DNA of 61,754 bases from Micromonospora sp. MP36 (GTDB taxonomy: Bacteria; Actinomycetota; Actinomycetes; Mycobacteriales; Micromonosporaceae). Location of the stretch: the NCBI RefSeq assembly GCF_008119785.1, contig NZ_VSFA01000042.1, positions 1-61,754 of the forward strand, in the 5' to 3' direction. The position numbers and the translations under genes were made by a program. The number at the start of each line of letters is the position of its first letter. Positions within the stretch are counted from its first letter, which is position 1. The notes beneath the pieces are model-generated. The model was not told where the DNA came from, ran no database searches, and was given only the letters and a program-made list of their open reading frames with translations. Shown here one piece after another: positions 51,636 to 61,499 of the stretch.

Positions 51636-52918
51636 CGACGTGCGCCCAGCCGTTCGATCGCGTCGGCGGCCTGGCGCAGGCCGTCGGCGGCCCGGATCGC
51701 CGTTCCGTGCGCCGAGAGCCGGCTGCGCAGGTCCTCGTCGCCCAGCAGGCGCTCGATGGCATCGTGCAGCTGGTCGTCGGTGAACCGGTAGGGGTCCAGG
51801 CGCACTCCGAAGCCGAGCTCGTCGACCCGCTGGGCGTTGTCGTACTGGTCCCAGAACAGCGGCAGCACGATCATCGGTTTGCCGAAGTGGAGCGACTCGG
51901 TGGTGGTGTTGTTGCCGCCGTGGGTGATGACCAGGTCGGCCATGGGAATGATCTTCGTCTGCGGCACGAACTCCGCACCCCACATGTTCTCGGCGAGGTC
52001 GATCTCGGCGTGCAGCGGGCCCTTGGACACGATGTAGCGGTGCGGCGTCTTGGCCAGCGAATCGATGACCCGTCGCATCAGCTCGACGTCGGCGGAGCCG
52101 AGCGAACCGAGGCTGAAGTAGATCAGCGCCCCGTCCCGGTCGGCGAGTTCCGCCGGCAGGGTGAACTCCTCGTCGGTCTCGCGGACCGACGACTCGAGCC
52201 GCTGCCAGGTCGGGCCGAGCGGCCGCGCGTCGGTGTAGTCGGCGATGCCCGGGTAGACGTAGAGGTTGAGGTCGCCTTCGTGGATGAACTCGAGGTCGGG
52301 CAGGCCTGGCGCGCCCTGCTCGCGTACCCAGGCGTCGAACTCCTCCCACACGGGACGGTGGACGCGATCGTACTCGGCTCGGAACGCCGCCCAGCCCGAC
52401 CGGTCCGCGGCCGGGTATCCGGAGAAGACCGGGGCGATGTCCGGGCCCTTCATCTCCAGCGGGTTGCAGGAGACGATCCGGACGAAGGGCACCCCGGCGG
52501 TGTTGAGCGCGGGGAAGGCGACGACGTTGTCCTCGACGATGATGTCCGGCCGTACCCGGTCGATGATGTCCAGCAGCCGGGGCTGGCAGTACTTCGCGCC
52601 GTTGATGAGCTCGACCCAGACCGGCTTGACCCAGGTGTCGAGCTGCTGGATCGTCGGCTTGCGGAACTCGGGCGCGGTGTCGCGGATGAAGTCCTTCCAG
52701 AACTGGCCGGCGTCCTGTTCCTCGGCGTTCTCCGGCGGCGGGGCGAGGTCGACGAGGTCCTCCTCGAAGCCGAGCGCGGTCAGCTTGCCCCGCCACGACG
52801 CCTCGGCCGCGAACACCACCCGGTGCCCGCGTCGGCGCAGCACGTCGCCGATGCCGATGCAGTTGTTGGTGGGGCCGTACGCGCTCTCGGGCATGAACAG
52901 GACCGTCAGCTGAGACAT
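51632..52918 (-). CDS. UGT/MGT-type glycosyltransferase in an amine-catabolism operon
   Basis: A 428-aa GT-B enzyme from ATG 52918 (GGGAG at 5-9 nt). The N-terminus VLFMPESAYGPTNNCIGIGDVLRRRGHRVVFAA is the acceptor half. The NDP-sugar-binding half has FVPQTKIIPMADLVITHGGNNTTTESLHFGKPMIVLPLFWDQYDNAQR. This matches macrolide/glucuronosyl-type transferases. It is the first gene of an operon with an amine oxidase and an aldehyde dehydrogenase, which is unusual: detoxification or storage glycosylation of an amine, or modification of the transported compound, are possibilities. Confidence 0.85.
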   Translation of the reverse strand: MSQLTVLFMPESAYGPTNNCIGIGDVLRRRGHRVVFAAEASWRGKLTALGFEEDLVDLAPPPENAEEQDAGQFWKDFIRDTAPEFRKPTIQQLDTWVKPVWVELINGAKYCQPRLLDIIDRVRPDIIVEDNVVAFPALNTAGVPFVRIVSCNPLEMKGPDIAPVFSGYPAADRSGWAAFRAEYDRVHRPVWEEFDAWVREQGAPGLPDLEFIHEGDLNLYVYPGIADYTDARPLGPTWQRLESSVRETDEEFTLPAELADRDGALIYFSLGSLGSADVELMRRVIDSLAKTPHRYIVSKGPLHAEIDLAENMWGAEFVPQTKIIPMADLVITHGGNNTTTESLHFGKPMIVLPLFWDQYDNAQRVDELGFGVRLDPYRFTDDQLHDAIERLLGDEDLRSRLSAHGTAIRAADGLRQAADAIERLGARR

Positions 52919-52937
52919 CGACTCTCCCGGGGGTGAC

Positions 52938-52957
52938 TGTTGAATCGAAATTCAACA
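52938..52957. promoter_or_regulatory. TetR operator palindrome (site A)
   Basis: TGTTGAAT (52938-52945), 4-nt CGAA, ATTCAACA (52950-52957): a perfect 8-bp inverted repeat. It overlaps a minus-strand promoter for the glycosyltransferase: TTGACG (52978-52973), 17-nt spacer, TTGAAT (52955-52950). Its half-site recurs exactly at 57691-57698. Confidence 0.75.
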
Positions 52958-53035
52958 AGGTCCTCGGTCGGCCGTCAATACGCAGGGACTATGGTGTTGG
53001 GGAGAGTGTTGACGTCGTACCTCGGATCGGTGCCC

Positions 53036-53686
53036 ATGAAGACCCGCAAGTCCCGCGCCCAGCGCCGCCAGGACCTCATCGAGGCCGCGCGCCGGGCCAT
53101 GCTCCAGCACGGGACCGACACGGTGCTGCTCAACCAGGTCGCCGAGCAGGCGGGGCTCACCTCCGGCGCGGTCCTCTACCACTACCCGGACCTGCGGGAC
53201 CTGCTGCTGGAGGCGCACCACGCCGGCATGGAGCGCTTCTACGAGCTGCGGGTGAAGCGGATCGCCGACATCGCCGACCCGGTACGGAAACTGGTGGTGA
53301 CCATCCGCTCCGGACTGCCCACCGACGCCGAGGACGCCGACGTGCGGCTGCTCTGCGAACTCGGCGGGGCGGCCGGCCGTAACCGGGTCTACGCCGCCCT
53401 GCTGACCACGCTCTACGACCGGCAGGTCTCCATGTACCAGACGATCCTCGAACTCGGCGCGGCCCAGGGCGTGTTCACCCTCGCCGCGCCGTCACTGACC
53501 GTCGCCCGCAACCTGGTGGCGCTCGAGGACGCCTACGGCTACCGGATCGTGGCCCGGCACCCGACCCTGCACGCCGCCGAGGCGGTCGAGCTGATCCTGT
53601 CGTACGCCCGGCTGGTCACCGGCAACCCCCTGGACGTACCCGAGGAGCCGGCCAAGCCCCCGCGCGCCCGCAGGGCCACCGCGTAG
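53036..53686 (+). CDS. TetR/AcrR-family regulator of the amine/glycosyltransferase cluster
   Basis: A 216-aa protein from ATG 53036 (KTRKSRAQRRQDLIEAARRAMLQHGTDTVLLNQVAEQAGLTSGAVLYHYPDLRDLLLEA), with the classic N-terminal HTH at residues 25-55. The C-terminal ligand domain (ELGGAAGRNRVYAALLTTLYDRQVSMYQTIL) is of BetI/AcrR type. It is divergent from the glycosyltransferase operon; the palindrome lies in the shared 117-nt region, so it likely represses that operon and itself. Ligand unknown, presumably the transported compound. Confidence 0.9.
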   Translation: MKTRKSRAQRRQDLIEAARRAMLQHGTDTVLLNQVAEQAGLTSGAVLYHYPDLRDLLLEAHHAGMERFYELRVKRIADIADPVRKLVVTIRSGLPTDAEDADVRLLCELGGAAGRNRVYAALLTTLYDRQVSMYQTILELGAAQGVFTLAAPSLTVARNLVALEDAYGYRIVARHPTLHAAEAVELILSYARLVTGNPLDVPEEPAKPPRARRATA

Positions 53687-53716
53687 CGCGGCCGGGGACG
53701 GCATGGCGCCTGCCGG

Positions 53717-54771
<1,055 letters not shown>

Positions 54772-54775
<4 letters not shown>

Positions 54776-55542
54776 AGGGACTCCGTTAGTCGGGACAGGC
54801 GCTGGGCCGCGATGACGAACGTGAAGCTGACCGCCAGCAGCAGCGTGGCCAGGGCGTTGATCTCGGGGGTGACGCCGAAGCGCACCATCGAATAGATCAC
54901 GATGGGCAGCGTCGGATCCTGCGGACCGGCGGTGAAGAAGGCGATGACGAACTCGTCGATGGACAGCGAGAAGGCCAGCAGCGCACCGGCGATGATGCCC
55001 GGGGCGAGCGACGGCAGCGTGATCCGGACGAAGGTGTGCGCCGCCGTGGCGCCCAGGTCGCGGGAGGCCTCCTCCAGCGACCCGTCGACGTGGGCCAGCC
55101 GGGTGCGGACCACGGCCGCGACGAAGGCGGTGCCGAACACCGTGTGCGCCAGCAGGATCGAGTGCAGGCCGAGCGTGAACTGAACGGCGGTGTAGAAGGC
55201 GAGCAGCCCGATGGCCAGCACGATGTCGGGCAGCACCGCCGGCGCCACGGCGATCGCGTCGAGCAGCTTCGACCGCGTGTGCCGGGCGAGGCCGACGGCG
55301 AGCAGGGTACCGAGCACCGTGGACAGCGCGGTGGCGCCGGCCGCGACGACCAGCGTGTTGATCAGCCCTTCGCGGATCGCCCGGTCGGCGAACAGCCGCC
55401 CGTACCAGGCGGTGTCGAACCCGTCCCACCGGTACGGGGTGTCGGCGGCGTTGAACGACATGACCACGAGGACCACGATCGGCAGGTAGAGGAAGAGGTA
55501 CGTCAGGCCCGCCGGGACGTAGAGCCAGCTGAACCTACGCAC
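54772..55542 (-). CDS. potC: Pot-type ABC permease (PotC-like)
   Basis: A 256-aa permease from ATG 55542 with six membrane segments. The EAA loop GSLEEASRDLGATAAHTFVRITLPSLAPGIIAGALLAF is the ATPase-contact motif of class-I importers. AVLPDIVLAIGLLAFY and the C-terminal helix fit PotC. It overlaps the upstream permease by 8 nt. Partner of the next permease, the ATPase and the lipoprotein. Confidence 0.95.
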
Positions 55543-56458
55543 GGTTGCCCCCCGACAGCCGTCGCGCCGCCCATGCCTGCGCCATGAGCAGCAGCACGAG
55601 CAGCGCGATCACGATGAGCGCGAGGGTCGAGCCGAACGGCCAGTCCCGCGCCTTGAGGAACTGGTCGCGGATGAGGTTGCCGACCATCACCGTCCGACCG
55701 CCGCCGAGCAGTTCGGGGATGACGAAGTTGCCGAGGCTGGGCACGAACACGAAGACGCAGCCGGTCAGCACGCCGGGCAGGGTCAGCGGCAGGGTCACCG
55801 ACCAGAACGTCCGGGCCGGCCGGGCGCCCAGGTTCGCCGACGCCTCGCGCAGTTGGGGGTCGAGCCGTTCGATCGCCGAGTACAGCGGCAGGACCATCAG
55901 CGGCAGGTAGGCGTAGAGCAGGCCGCCGACGACGGCGCCGGGGGTGTAGAGCAGCTCCAGCGGCCGGTCGATCACGCCGACCCCGGTCAGCGTCCGGTTG
56001 ATCACGCCCTCGCTGTTGAGCAGGATGATCCACGCGTAGGTGCGGATGAGGAAGTTGGTCCAGAACGGCAGGACCACGAGGACGAGCGCCACCGTGCGCC
56101 AGCGGCGGGGGAGCCGGGCGATGAGGTACGCGGTCGGGTAGCCGAGCAGCAACGCCAGCAGCGTGGTGAGCCCGGCCAGCTTCACCGAGGTCCAGACGAC
56201 GCCGAGGTAGAGCCCGTCGGCGACCCGGGTGAAGTTGTCCGCCGACGCCTCGTACACGATGCCGCCGAAGCGGCCCCGGTGGAACAGCGTGTAGCTGAGC
56301 ACGAGCGCCAGCGGCACGAGCATGAAGACCACCAGGTAACCCAGCCCGGGCCCGAGGGTGGCCAGTCGCCCGGCGAGCCGCCCCCGACGGGCGGCGCGCC
56401 GCCCGCGCGGACCGACGTCCGCGCGGGCGGCGCGTTGGGGGGCGAGAGTAGAGCTCAC
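55535..56458 (-). CDS. potB: Pot-type ABC permease (PotB-like)
   Basis: A 307-aa permease starting at GTG 56458, overlapping the binding-protein stop (GTGA). A basic N-terminal tail (QRAARADVGPRGRRAARRGR) precedes six membrane helices. The EAA loop is LREASANLGARPARTFWSVTLPLTLPGVLTGCVFVFVPSLG. The tail codons encode a perfect 12-bp mRNA hairpin, described separately. Confidence 0.95.
   Translation of the reverse strand: MSSTLAPQRAARADVGPRGRRAARRGRLAGRLATLGPGLGYLVVFMLVPLALVLSYTLFHRGRFGGIVYEASADNFTRVADGLYLGVVWTSVKLAGLTTLLALLLGYPTAYLIARLPRRWRTVALVLVVLPFWTNFLIRTYAWIILLNSEGVINRTLTGVGVIDRPLELLYTPGAVVGGLLYAYLPLMVLPLYSAIERLDPQLREASANLGARPARTFWSVTLPLTLPGVLTGCVFVFVPSLGNFVIPELLGGGRTVMVGNLIRDQFLKARDWPFGSTLALIVIALLVLLLMAQAWAARRLSGGNRA
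56401..56428 (-). other. Intra-operonic GC hairpin inside the potB start region
   Basis: GCCCGCGCGGAC (56401-56412) and GTCCGCGCGGGC (56417-56428) form a perfect 12-bp stem with a 4-nt loop. On the mRNA (minus strand) it lies 31 nt past the potB start and 28 nt past the binding-protein stop, encoding the basic N-terminus of PotB. No U-tract follows. It may stabilise the upstream binding-protein mRNA or reduce potBCA expression. Confidence 0.65.
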
Positions 56459-57573
56459 TTGCTGGCCGACACCTCGGTCGCGATCCGGGTGTACGCCGGC
56501 GCGGCGTCGCCCAGGTCGACCGGGACCTCTCCCTTGAGCAGTTCGGCCGGGGCCATCTTCAGCTGCGGGTGGGTGCCCAGCAGCTTGGCGTCGACCTTGG
56601 CCATCGCGGCGGCGTTCGGCACCTTGTAGAGGATGTTCTCGGCGGCCCAGGAGTGGTTTTCGGGGTCGAGGATGTAGTTGATGAAGGCGTGCGCCGCCTC
56701 CTTGTTCTTCGACGTCTTCAGGATCACCATGGTGTCCACCCAGAGGTCGCTGCCCTCCTTCGGCACCACAAACTTGATCTTCGGGTCGTCGGTGGGGCAC
56801 CAGCCGTCCCACGCCTCCACCAGGGCGGCCTCGCCGGACTTGAGCCGGTCACCGAAGGTCGTGTCGTCGTAGGCCAGCAGCGACTTCTTCGCGGTGAGCA
56901 GCCGCTGCTTCACCTGCTCCAACTGGTCCGCATCGGTGGTGTTCGCCGAGAAGCCGAGCGTCTTCTGCGCCGGGAGCATGAGCCACCGCTCGGTGGCCAT
57001 CATGGTCACCTTCTTGGCCAACTGCGGCTTCGGCGACAGCAGGTCCTCCCAGCTGTCCGGGGTGTAACCGGTCAGGTCCGTGCGGTAGCACAGCCCCGTC
57101 GTGCCCCAGGTGTACGGCACGGAGAACTTGTTGCCCTTGTCGTACGCCAGCTGCCCCGCCTCCGGGTAGAGGTTCTTGACGTTGGGCACGAGATCGGTGT
57201 GGATCGGCTCGAGCAGGCCCTGCTCGGCCAGCGCCTGGGCGAACTGCCCGGAGACGAACGCGACGTCAATGCCGCTGTCCGCGCCGGCGGTCAGCTTCGC
57301 CATGATCTCCTCGTTGGTGGCGTGCTTGGTGACCGTGACCGCCGGACCCTTCGCCGCCTTGAACTTCTCGGGAAGATCCTCCGGCATGTAGCCGTCCCAG
57401 TTGGAGACCGTGAGCTTCTGCTTGCTCAGGTCGGCGTTCGGGTCGAGGGCCTCCGGGCTCGCGGCGCCGGCGTTGTCGGCGCCACCACCGCACGCCGCCA
57501 GGGCGAGCACGAGGCCCGCGGCGAGGGCGGCCGGGACGGCGGCACGCCGGGGACTTCTGAACAGCAGCAACAC
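56455..57573 (-). CDS. potD: Pot-type ABC substrate-binding lipoprotein
   Basis: A 372-aa lipoprotein; GTG 57573 with AGGAG 6 nt upstream. The signal LVLALAACGGG has lipobox Cys near residue 32. Type-II binding protein features are KLTVSNWDGYMPEDLPEKFKAAKG (PotD/PotF-like NW-Y entry), ATNEEIMAKLTAG, VPYTWGTTGLCYR (T-W-G-T-T-G substrate loop) and WVDTMVILKTSKNKEAAHAFINYIL. It captures a polyamine-like cation. First gene of the operon, divergent from the kinase gene. Confidence 0.95.
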   Translation of the reverse strand: MLLLFRSPRRAAVPAALAAGLVLALAACGGGADNAGAASPEALDPNADLSKQKLTVSNWDGYMPEDLPEKFKAAKGPAVTVTKHATNEEIMAKLTAGADSGIDVAFVSGQFAQALAEQGLLEPIHTDLVPNVKNLYPEAGQLAYDKGNKFSVPYTWGTTGLCYRTDLTGYTPDSWEDLLSPKPQLAKKVTMMATERWLMLPAQKTLGFSANTTDADQLEQVKQRLLTAKKSLLAYDDTTFGDRLKSGEAALVEAWDGWCPTDDPKIKFVVPKEGSDLWVDTMVILKTSKNKEAAHAFINYILDPENHSWAAENILYKVPNAAAMAKVDAKLLGTHPQLKMAPAELLKGEVPVDLGDAAPAYTRIATEVSASK

Positions 57574-57678
57574 TCGCCACTCCTGTCGGGGAGTCGAGAC
57601 AGTGAACCGGAGTGTTGCAATGCGCGTCAACGTACGCAAGACTCAGCCCGCCTTTCGTAGCTGAGTTTTTACGTCGGA

Positions 57679-57698
57679 ACCTGAACTTGGATTCAACA
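57679..57698. promoter_or_regulatory. TetR operator-like site (site B) between potD and the kinase
   Basis: ACCTGAAC-TTGG-ATTCAACA: the right half (57691-57698) is identical to the half-site of the TetR operator at 52950-52957, and the left half keeps the TGAA core with the same 4-nt spacer. It sits 10 nt before the likely kinase start GTG 57708 and about 105 nt from the potD start. It supports one regulon over both operons. Confidence 0.6.
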
Positions 57699-57707
57699 GA
57701 CACCCGA

Positions 57708-58775
57708 GTGTCGCCCGGTGCCTCGGCCACGCTCGTCGAGACCCTCGCCACCGGTGGCGCAGTCCCCGGAATGCGGGTGCGCCGCTTCGTCCCACTCGCC
57801 CGCGGCCCCCTCGGAGAACGGCCGATCACCGCCGACCAGACCAACACCTCGGTCGTGGTGGGCGAGCGCGTGGTGGTCAAGTGGATGCGCCCGGATGGTT
57901 CTCCCGACCGCGCTCCCGACCTGCTGGCGCACCTGGCGGCGGCGGGCTTCACCCGGACCCCCACGCCGTACGCGGCCATCTACCGGGACGAGCCGGACGG
58001 GGGACTGGCGGCAGTCGTGACCGGCTTCCTGCCGGACGCCGCCGACGGCTGGGACTGGTGCGTCGACGCCCTGCTCGACCAGCTCGCCGGGGGACCACCG
58101 GCCGACCTGGCCGGCGACCTCGGGGTGCTGGCCGCCGAGCTGCACTGCGCCCTGGCCACCCCGTCCGACACCATCCCGGCACCCGTGGCGGTCAGCCACC
58201 GGGACTGGGCGACCGACGGCCTCGCCGTCCTCGACCAGGCGCGCCAGCTCGTCGCCGCCGCCGACCACGAGGATGCCCAGTGGCTGACCGACCGGCTGCC
58301 CCGACTCGCCGCCGACATCTGGCGGTCCGACGAGGTCGACCGGGCATACGTCATCCCACCGCACGGCGACCTGCACGTGGGACAGGTGCTGCGATGGCGC
58401 GGCGGGCTCGCGGTGACCGACTTCGACGGCAATCCGACCCTCGCCGCCCCCGACGGTGCCACCCTCACCGAGCCGACCGCGCGGGACGTAGCGCAGCTGC
58501 GGACCAGCCTGCTGCACGTCGGGCAGATCGCCAACCGGCGGACCGAGGGCCGGCACCGATCCGCAGTGACCGACTGGTGCCAGCGCGGCGTCGACGAGCT
58601 GCTCGCGGCCTACCTCCGCACGCTGCGCGAGCACGGCATGGCGCACCTGTTCGACGAGCGGCTGCTCCGGCCGTTCGAGGTCGAGCAGGAGTGCCGCGAG
58701 CTGTGCTACGCCGCCCGCTTCCTGCCCCGCTGGCGGTACGCCCCGATGGGCGTCCTGCGCGGCTGGTACGACTAA
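57708..58775 (+). CDS. Maltokinase-like sugar/amino-sugar kinase (candidate glucosamine kinase)
   Basis: A 355-aa protein from GTG 57708 (the TTG at 57687 falls inside the operator). It has a short N-terminal cap, an ATP site TNTSVVVGERVVVKWMR, and the APH-fold catalytic loop PPHGDLHVGQVLRWRGGLAVTDFDGNPTL (H-G-D-L-H-x-G-Q, then the metal-binding Asp in TDFDG). This matches bacterial maltokinases and, from memory, the actinobacterial glucosamine kinases (Streptacidiphilus jiangxiensis enzyme). It is coupled to an SIS-domain gene 14 nt downstream. Glucosamine as substrate is a good but unproven guess. Confidence 0.75.
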   Translation: MSPGASATLVETLATGGAVPGMRVRRFVPLARGPLGERPITADQTNTSVVVGERVVVKWMRPDGSPDRAPDLLAHLAAAGFTRTPTPYAAIYRDEPDGGLAAVVTGFLPDAADGWDWCVDALLDQLAGGPPADLAGDLGVLAAELHCALATPSDTIPAPVAVSHRDWATDGLAVLDQARQLVAAADHEDAQWLTDRLPRLAADIWRSDEVDRAYVIPPHGDLHVGQVLRWRGGLAVTDFDGNPTLAAPDGATLTEPTARDVAQLRTSLLHVGQIANRRTEGRHRSAVTDWCQRGVDELLAAYLRTLREHGMAHLFDERLLRPFEVEQECRELCYAARFLPRWRYAPMGVLRGWYD

Positions 58776-58789
58776 GAACCGAGGAGATC

Positions 58790-59767
58790 ATGGACCCGCG
58801 CCTGTTCCTGGCCGACCTGGAAGCCAAACCGGAGTCGCTGCGCCGCCTGGCCGCGACGCTCGCCGACGGCGACGCCTGGCACGGGCTGCCCGACCGGGTC
58901 GAGCGGGTGCTCCTGCTCGGGATGGGCAGTTCCCGCTACGCGGCGGATATGGCCGCGCTGCGGCTACGCGCCGTGGGCGTCGACGCGGTCGCCGAGTACG
59001 CCTCGGCCGCCACCGGCTGTCCGCCCGGGCCGCGGACCGTGGTGGTCGCCATCTCCGCCACCGGAACCAGCCAGGAGACCCTCGACGCCGCCGGCCGCTA
59101 CCAGGGGGCGGGCCCACTCGTCGCCCTGACCAACATGCCGGACTCGCCGCTGGCGAACCTCGCCGACCTCGTCGTCCCGATGCACGCCGGCGTCGAGGCC
59201 GGCGGGGTGGCCTGCCGGACCTTCCAGCACACCCTGGTGCTGCTGCTGGACCTGGTGGCGCGCCTGACCGCGCAAAAGGACGTCGCGGGTCTGGCCCGGA
59301 GGGACGTCGTGGATCTGGCCCGACGCGCGGCCGACGCCACCGAGGATCTGCTCACCCGCCGGGACGAATGGCTGCCGACGGCCGCCGCACTCCTCGACGG
59401 CCCGCACGGCATCTACACGCTCGCGCCGGTCGAGCGGCTCTCCTCGGCCATGCAGTCGGCGTTGATGGTCCGCGAGGGTCCACGCCGTCCCGCCGACGGG
59501 TGCGAGACCGGTGACTGGTCCCACGTCGACGTCTACCTCACCAAGACGCTCGACTACCGCGCCCTGCTCTTTCCCGGCTCCCGCTACGACGCACCGGCAC
59601 TGGACTGGCTGCGGCAGCGGGAGGCGACGGTGCTCGCCGTCGGCGCCGAGGTGGCCGGCGCAGCCGCGGCGATCCGCTACCGCGGCGACGACGAGCCCGG
59701 CGTACGCCTGCTCACCGAGACGCTGGTCGCCGAGCTCGTGGCCGCCCGGTGGTGGGTCGGGTCCTGA
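58790..59767 (+). CDS. SIS-domain sugar-phosphate protein (GlmS-isomerase/deaminase-like)
   Basis: A 325-aa protein from ATG 58790 (GAGGAG 3-8 nt before). Two SIS halves are seen: VERVLLLGMGSSRYAADMAALRL with VVAISATGTSQETLDAAGRYQG and LVALTNMPDSPLANLAD, then GIYTLAPVERLSSAMQSALMVREG with a second domain (DVYLTKTLDYRALLFPGS). SIS domains bind phosphosugars. After a glucosamine kinase it could deaminate or isomerise glucosamine-6-phosphate to fructose-6-phosphate. The C-terminal Glu/His set that defines GlmS or NagB chemistry is not clear. Confidence 0.8.
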   Translation: MDPRLFLADLEAKPESLRRLAATLADGDAWHGLPDRVERVLLLGMGSSRYAADMAALRLRAVGVDAVAEYASAATGCPPGPRTVVVAISATGTSQETLDAAGRYQGAGPLVALTNMPDSPLANLADLVVPMHAGVEAGGVACRTFQHTLVLLLDLVARLTAQKDVAGLARRDVVDLARRAADATEDLLTRRDEWLPTAAALLDGPHGIYTLAPVERLSSAMQSALMVREGPRRPADGCETGDWSHVDVYLTKTLDYRALLFPGSRYDAPALDWLRQREATVLAVGAEVAGAAAAIRYRGDDEPGVRLLTETLVAELVAARWWVGS

Positions 59768-59797
59768 AATCGAGATCAGCCTCGATGGGGTGCTGCA

Positions 59798-59811
59798 TCA
59801 CTGGCCAGTGA
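59798..59811. promoter_or_regulatory. 14-bp palindrome at the amine oxidase promoter
   Basis: TCACTGGCCAGTGA is a perfect 14-bp palindrome 6 nt before a TTGACT -35 (59817-59822). An 18-nt spacer leads to a TTAAAT -10 (59841-59846). The start codon is 43 nt beyond. The palindrome differs from the TetR operator, so a second regulator may act on this gene. Confidence 0.6.
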
Positions 59812-59888
59812 AGTTCTTGACTGCCTAACTGAATCCGGCTTTAAATTGCGGGCACGCCAGCGAAGGCGTTCGCGACCGGAGGTCAGTC

Positions 59889-61493
59889 ATGAGATCCAGA
59901 GGTCGAACACCACTCACCAGCCGCCTGCGTGCCACCCTCGCCGCCCACGCCGAATCCGAACGGACCGGCATCCCGGTCGACGAAGTCATCGAGATGCGCG
60001 CCGCCGGGCTGTCCCGCCGCACGCTGCTCGGCGCCGCCGCCGTCGGGGCCGCCGCCGTCGCCTCGGCCGCCGGCCTGCCCCGTCCCGCCGCGGCCGCCGC
60101 GCCCACCCCGCCACCGTCTATCACCATCGTGGGCGCGGGCCTGGCCGGCATCCGCGCCGCCCACTGGCTCTACAAGGTCAAGGGCATCCGGGCCGCCGTC
60201 TACGAGGGCAGCTCCCGGATCGGCGGCCGCTGCTTCAGCCTGCGGAACTTCTTCGACGACGGCGTCGTCGTCGAGCACGGCGGCGCGTTCATCAACACCG
60301 AACACAACACGATCCGCAACCTCGCCAACAGCCTCGGGCTCAGCCTCCGCGACGTGGCCGGCGGCAACCAGCCACCCGGCGGGGACAAGTACTGGATCGA
60401 CGGGGCGGACTACCCGTACAGCGCGGCGAACGCCGACTGGGGCCAGGTCTACCAAGCGTTCAGGTCGGCTCAGCAGGCCGCGCCGTGGCCGCAGACCTAC
60501 AACAACTACACCGCGGCGGGCCTGGCGCTGGACAACCAGACCGTCAACCAGTGGCTCGACGCCAACATCCCCGGTGGTCTGTCCAGCCGCTTCGCCAAGC
60601 TGATGCAGAGCAACGTCGTCGCCGAGTACGGGATGGACCCAGACCAGCAGTCGGCGCTCAACCTCATCTACCTGCTCGCCTGGAACTCGCAGAACTCGCT
60701 CAACCCGCTCACCGGGGGCGACGAGAAGTACACCATCATCGGCGGCAACGACCAGCTGCTGACCGCCATGGTCGCCCAGCTGCCGGCCGGCACCGTGACG
60801 CTGGACCGCAAGCTGGTGGCGGTCAAGGCGAACGCCAACGGCTCGGTGACCTGCACCTTCCAGGCCGGGAACACGTACACGGACGTGACCTCCGACAAGG
60901 TCATCCTCGCCCTGCCCTTCACCATGCTGCGCGAGTGCGACCTGTCCAGAGCCGGGTTCTCGACCGTGAAGATGCGCTCCATCAACGAGTTCGACCTGGG
61001 CAGCAACGCCAAGGTTCACGTCCAGTTCACCCGGCGACCCTGGGTGGCGCAGGGCTACGGCGGCGCCACCTACACCAACGTGACCGGATTCCAGTGCGCC
61101 TGGGACGACACGGTCAACCAGCCGACCACCACCGGCGTGATGTGTGAGTTCCCTGGCGGCAGCCAGACGACGGCGTGGACCGGCGCGCCGTTCGGCACCG
61201 CACCGGCCGCCCAGGTCACGTCCTTCCTGACCCAGCTGGAAACCATCTACCCGGGCGTTACCGCCGCCTACAACGGCAAGGCCTACCGGGATGCCTGGCC
61301 GCTCAACCCCTGGTCGAAGGGCGCCTACTCGTGCCCCAGGCCGGGCCAGTACACCCGCTTCTTCGGCATCGAAGCCGCCCGCGAAGGCAACATCCACTTC
61401 GCCGGCGAGCACACCTCGACCGAGTACTTCGGCTATCTCAACGGGGCCGTCGAATCCGGCGAGCGCGCCGCCAAGGAGGCCACCGCCCCGTAG
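59889..61493 (+). CDS. Tat-exported flavin monoamine oxidase
   Basis: A 534-aa protein from ATG 59889 (CGGAGG 8-13 nt upstream). A long N-region contains a Tat signal, LSRRTLLGAAAVGAAAVASAAGLP. The mature FAD fold has ITIVGAGLAGIRAAHWL, RIGGRCFSLRNFFDDG (the MAO 'GGR' motif) and, at the end, HFAGEHTSTEYFGYLNGAVESGERAA, the second FAD motif. It oxidises extracellular amines to aldehydes and H2O2, upstream of uptake. Own promoter and palindrome; downstream is an omega-RNA-like sequence. Confidence 0.9.
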   Translation: MRSRGRTPLTSRLRATLAAHAESERTGIPVDEVIEMRAAGLSRRTLLGAAAVGAAAVASAAGLPRPAAAAAPTPPPSITIVGAGLAGIRAAHWLYKVKGIRAAVYEGSSRIGGRCFSLRNFFDDGVVVEHGGAFINTEHNTIRNLANSLGLSLRDVAGGNQPPGGDKYWIDGADYPYSAANADWGQVYQAFRSAQQAAPWPQTYNNYTAAGLALDNQTVNQWLDANIPGGLSSRFAKLMQSNVVAEYGMDPDQQSALNLIYLLAWNSQNSLNPLTGGDEKYTIIGGNDQLLTAMVAQLPAGTVTLDRKLVAVKANANGSVTCTFQAGNTYTDVTSDKVILALPFTMLRECDLSRAGFSTVKMRSINEFDLGSNAKVHVQFTRRPWVAQGYGGATYTNVTGFQCAWDDTVNQPTTTGVMCEFPGGSQTTAWTGAPFGTAPAAQVTSFLTQLETIYPGVTAAYNGKAYRDAWPLNPWSKGAYSCPRPGQYTRFFGIEAAREGNIHFAGEHTSTEYFGYLNGAVESGERAAKEATAP

Positions 61494-61499
61494 CCGGCG

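Noticed and set aside
51636..52958. An apparent fusion of the PuuB-like oxidase to an upstream minus-strand reading.
   Set aside because: The extension is the shadow of the glycosyltransferase in a different frame. The junction is a stop/start overlap (TTGA), not a fusion.
56401..56428. The potB hairpin as an intrinsic terminator.
   Set aside because: It lies inside coding sequence, no T-tract follows on the minus strand, and downstream genes overlap translationally.
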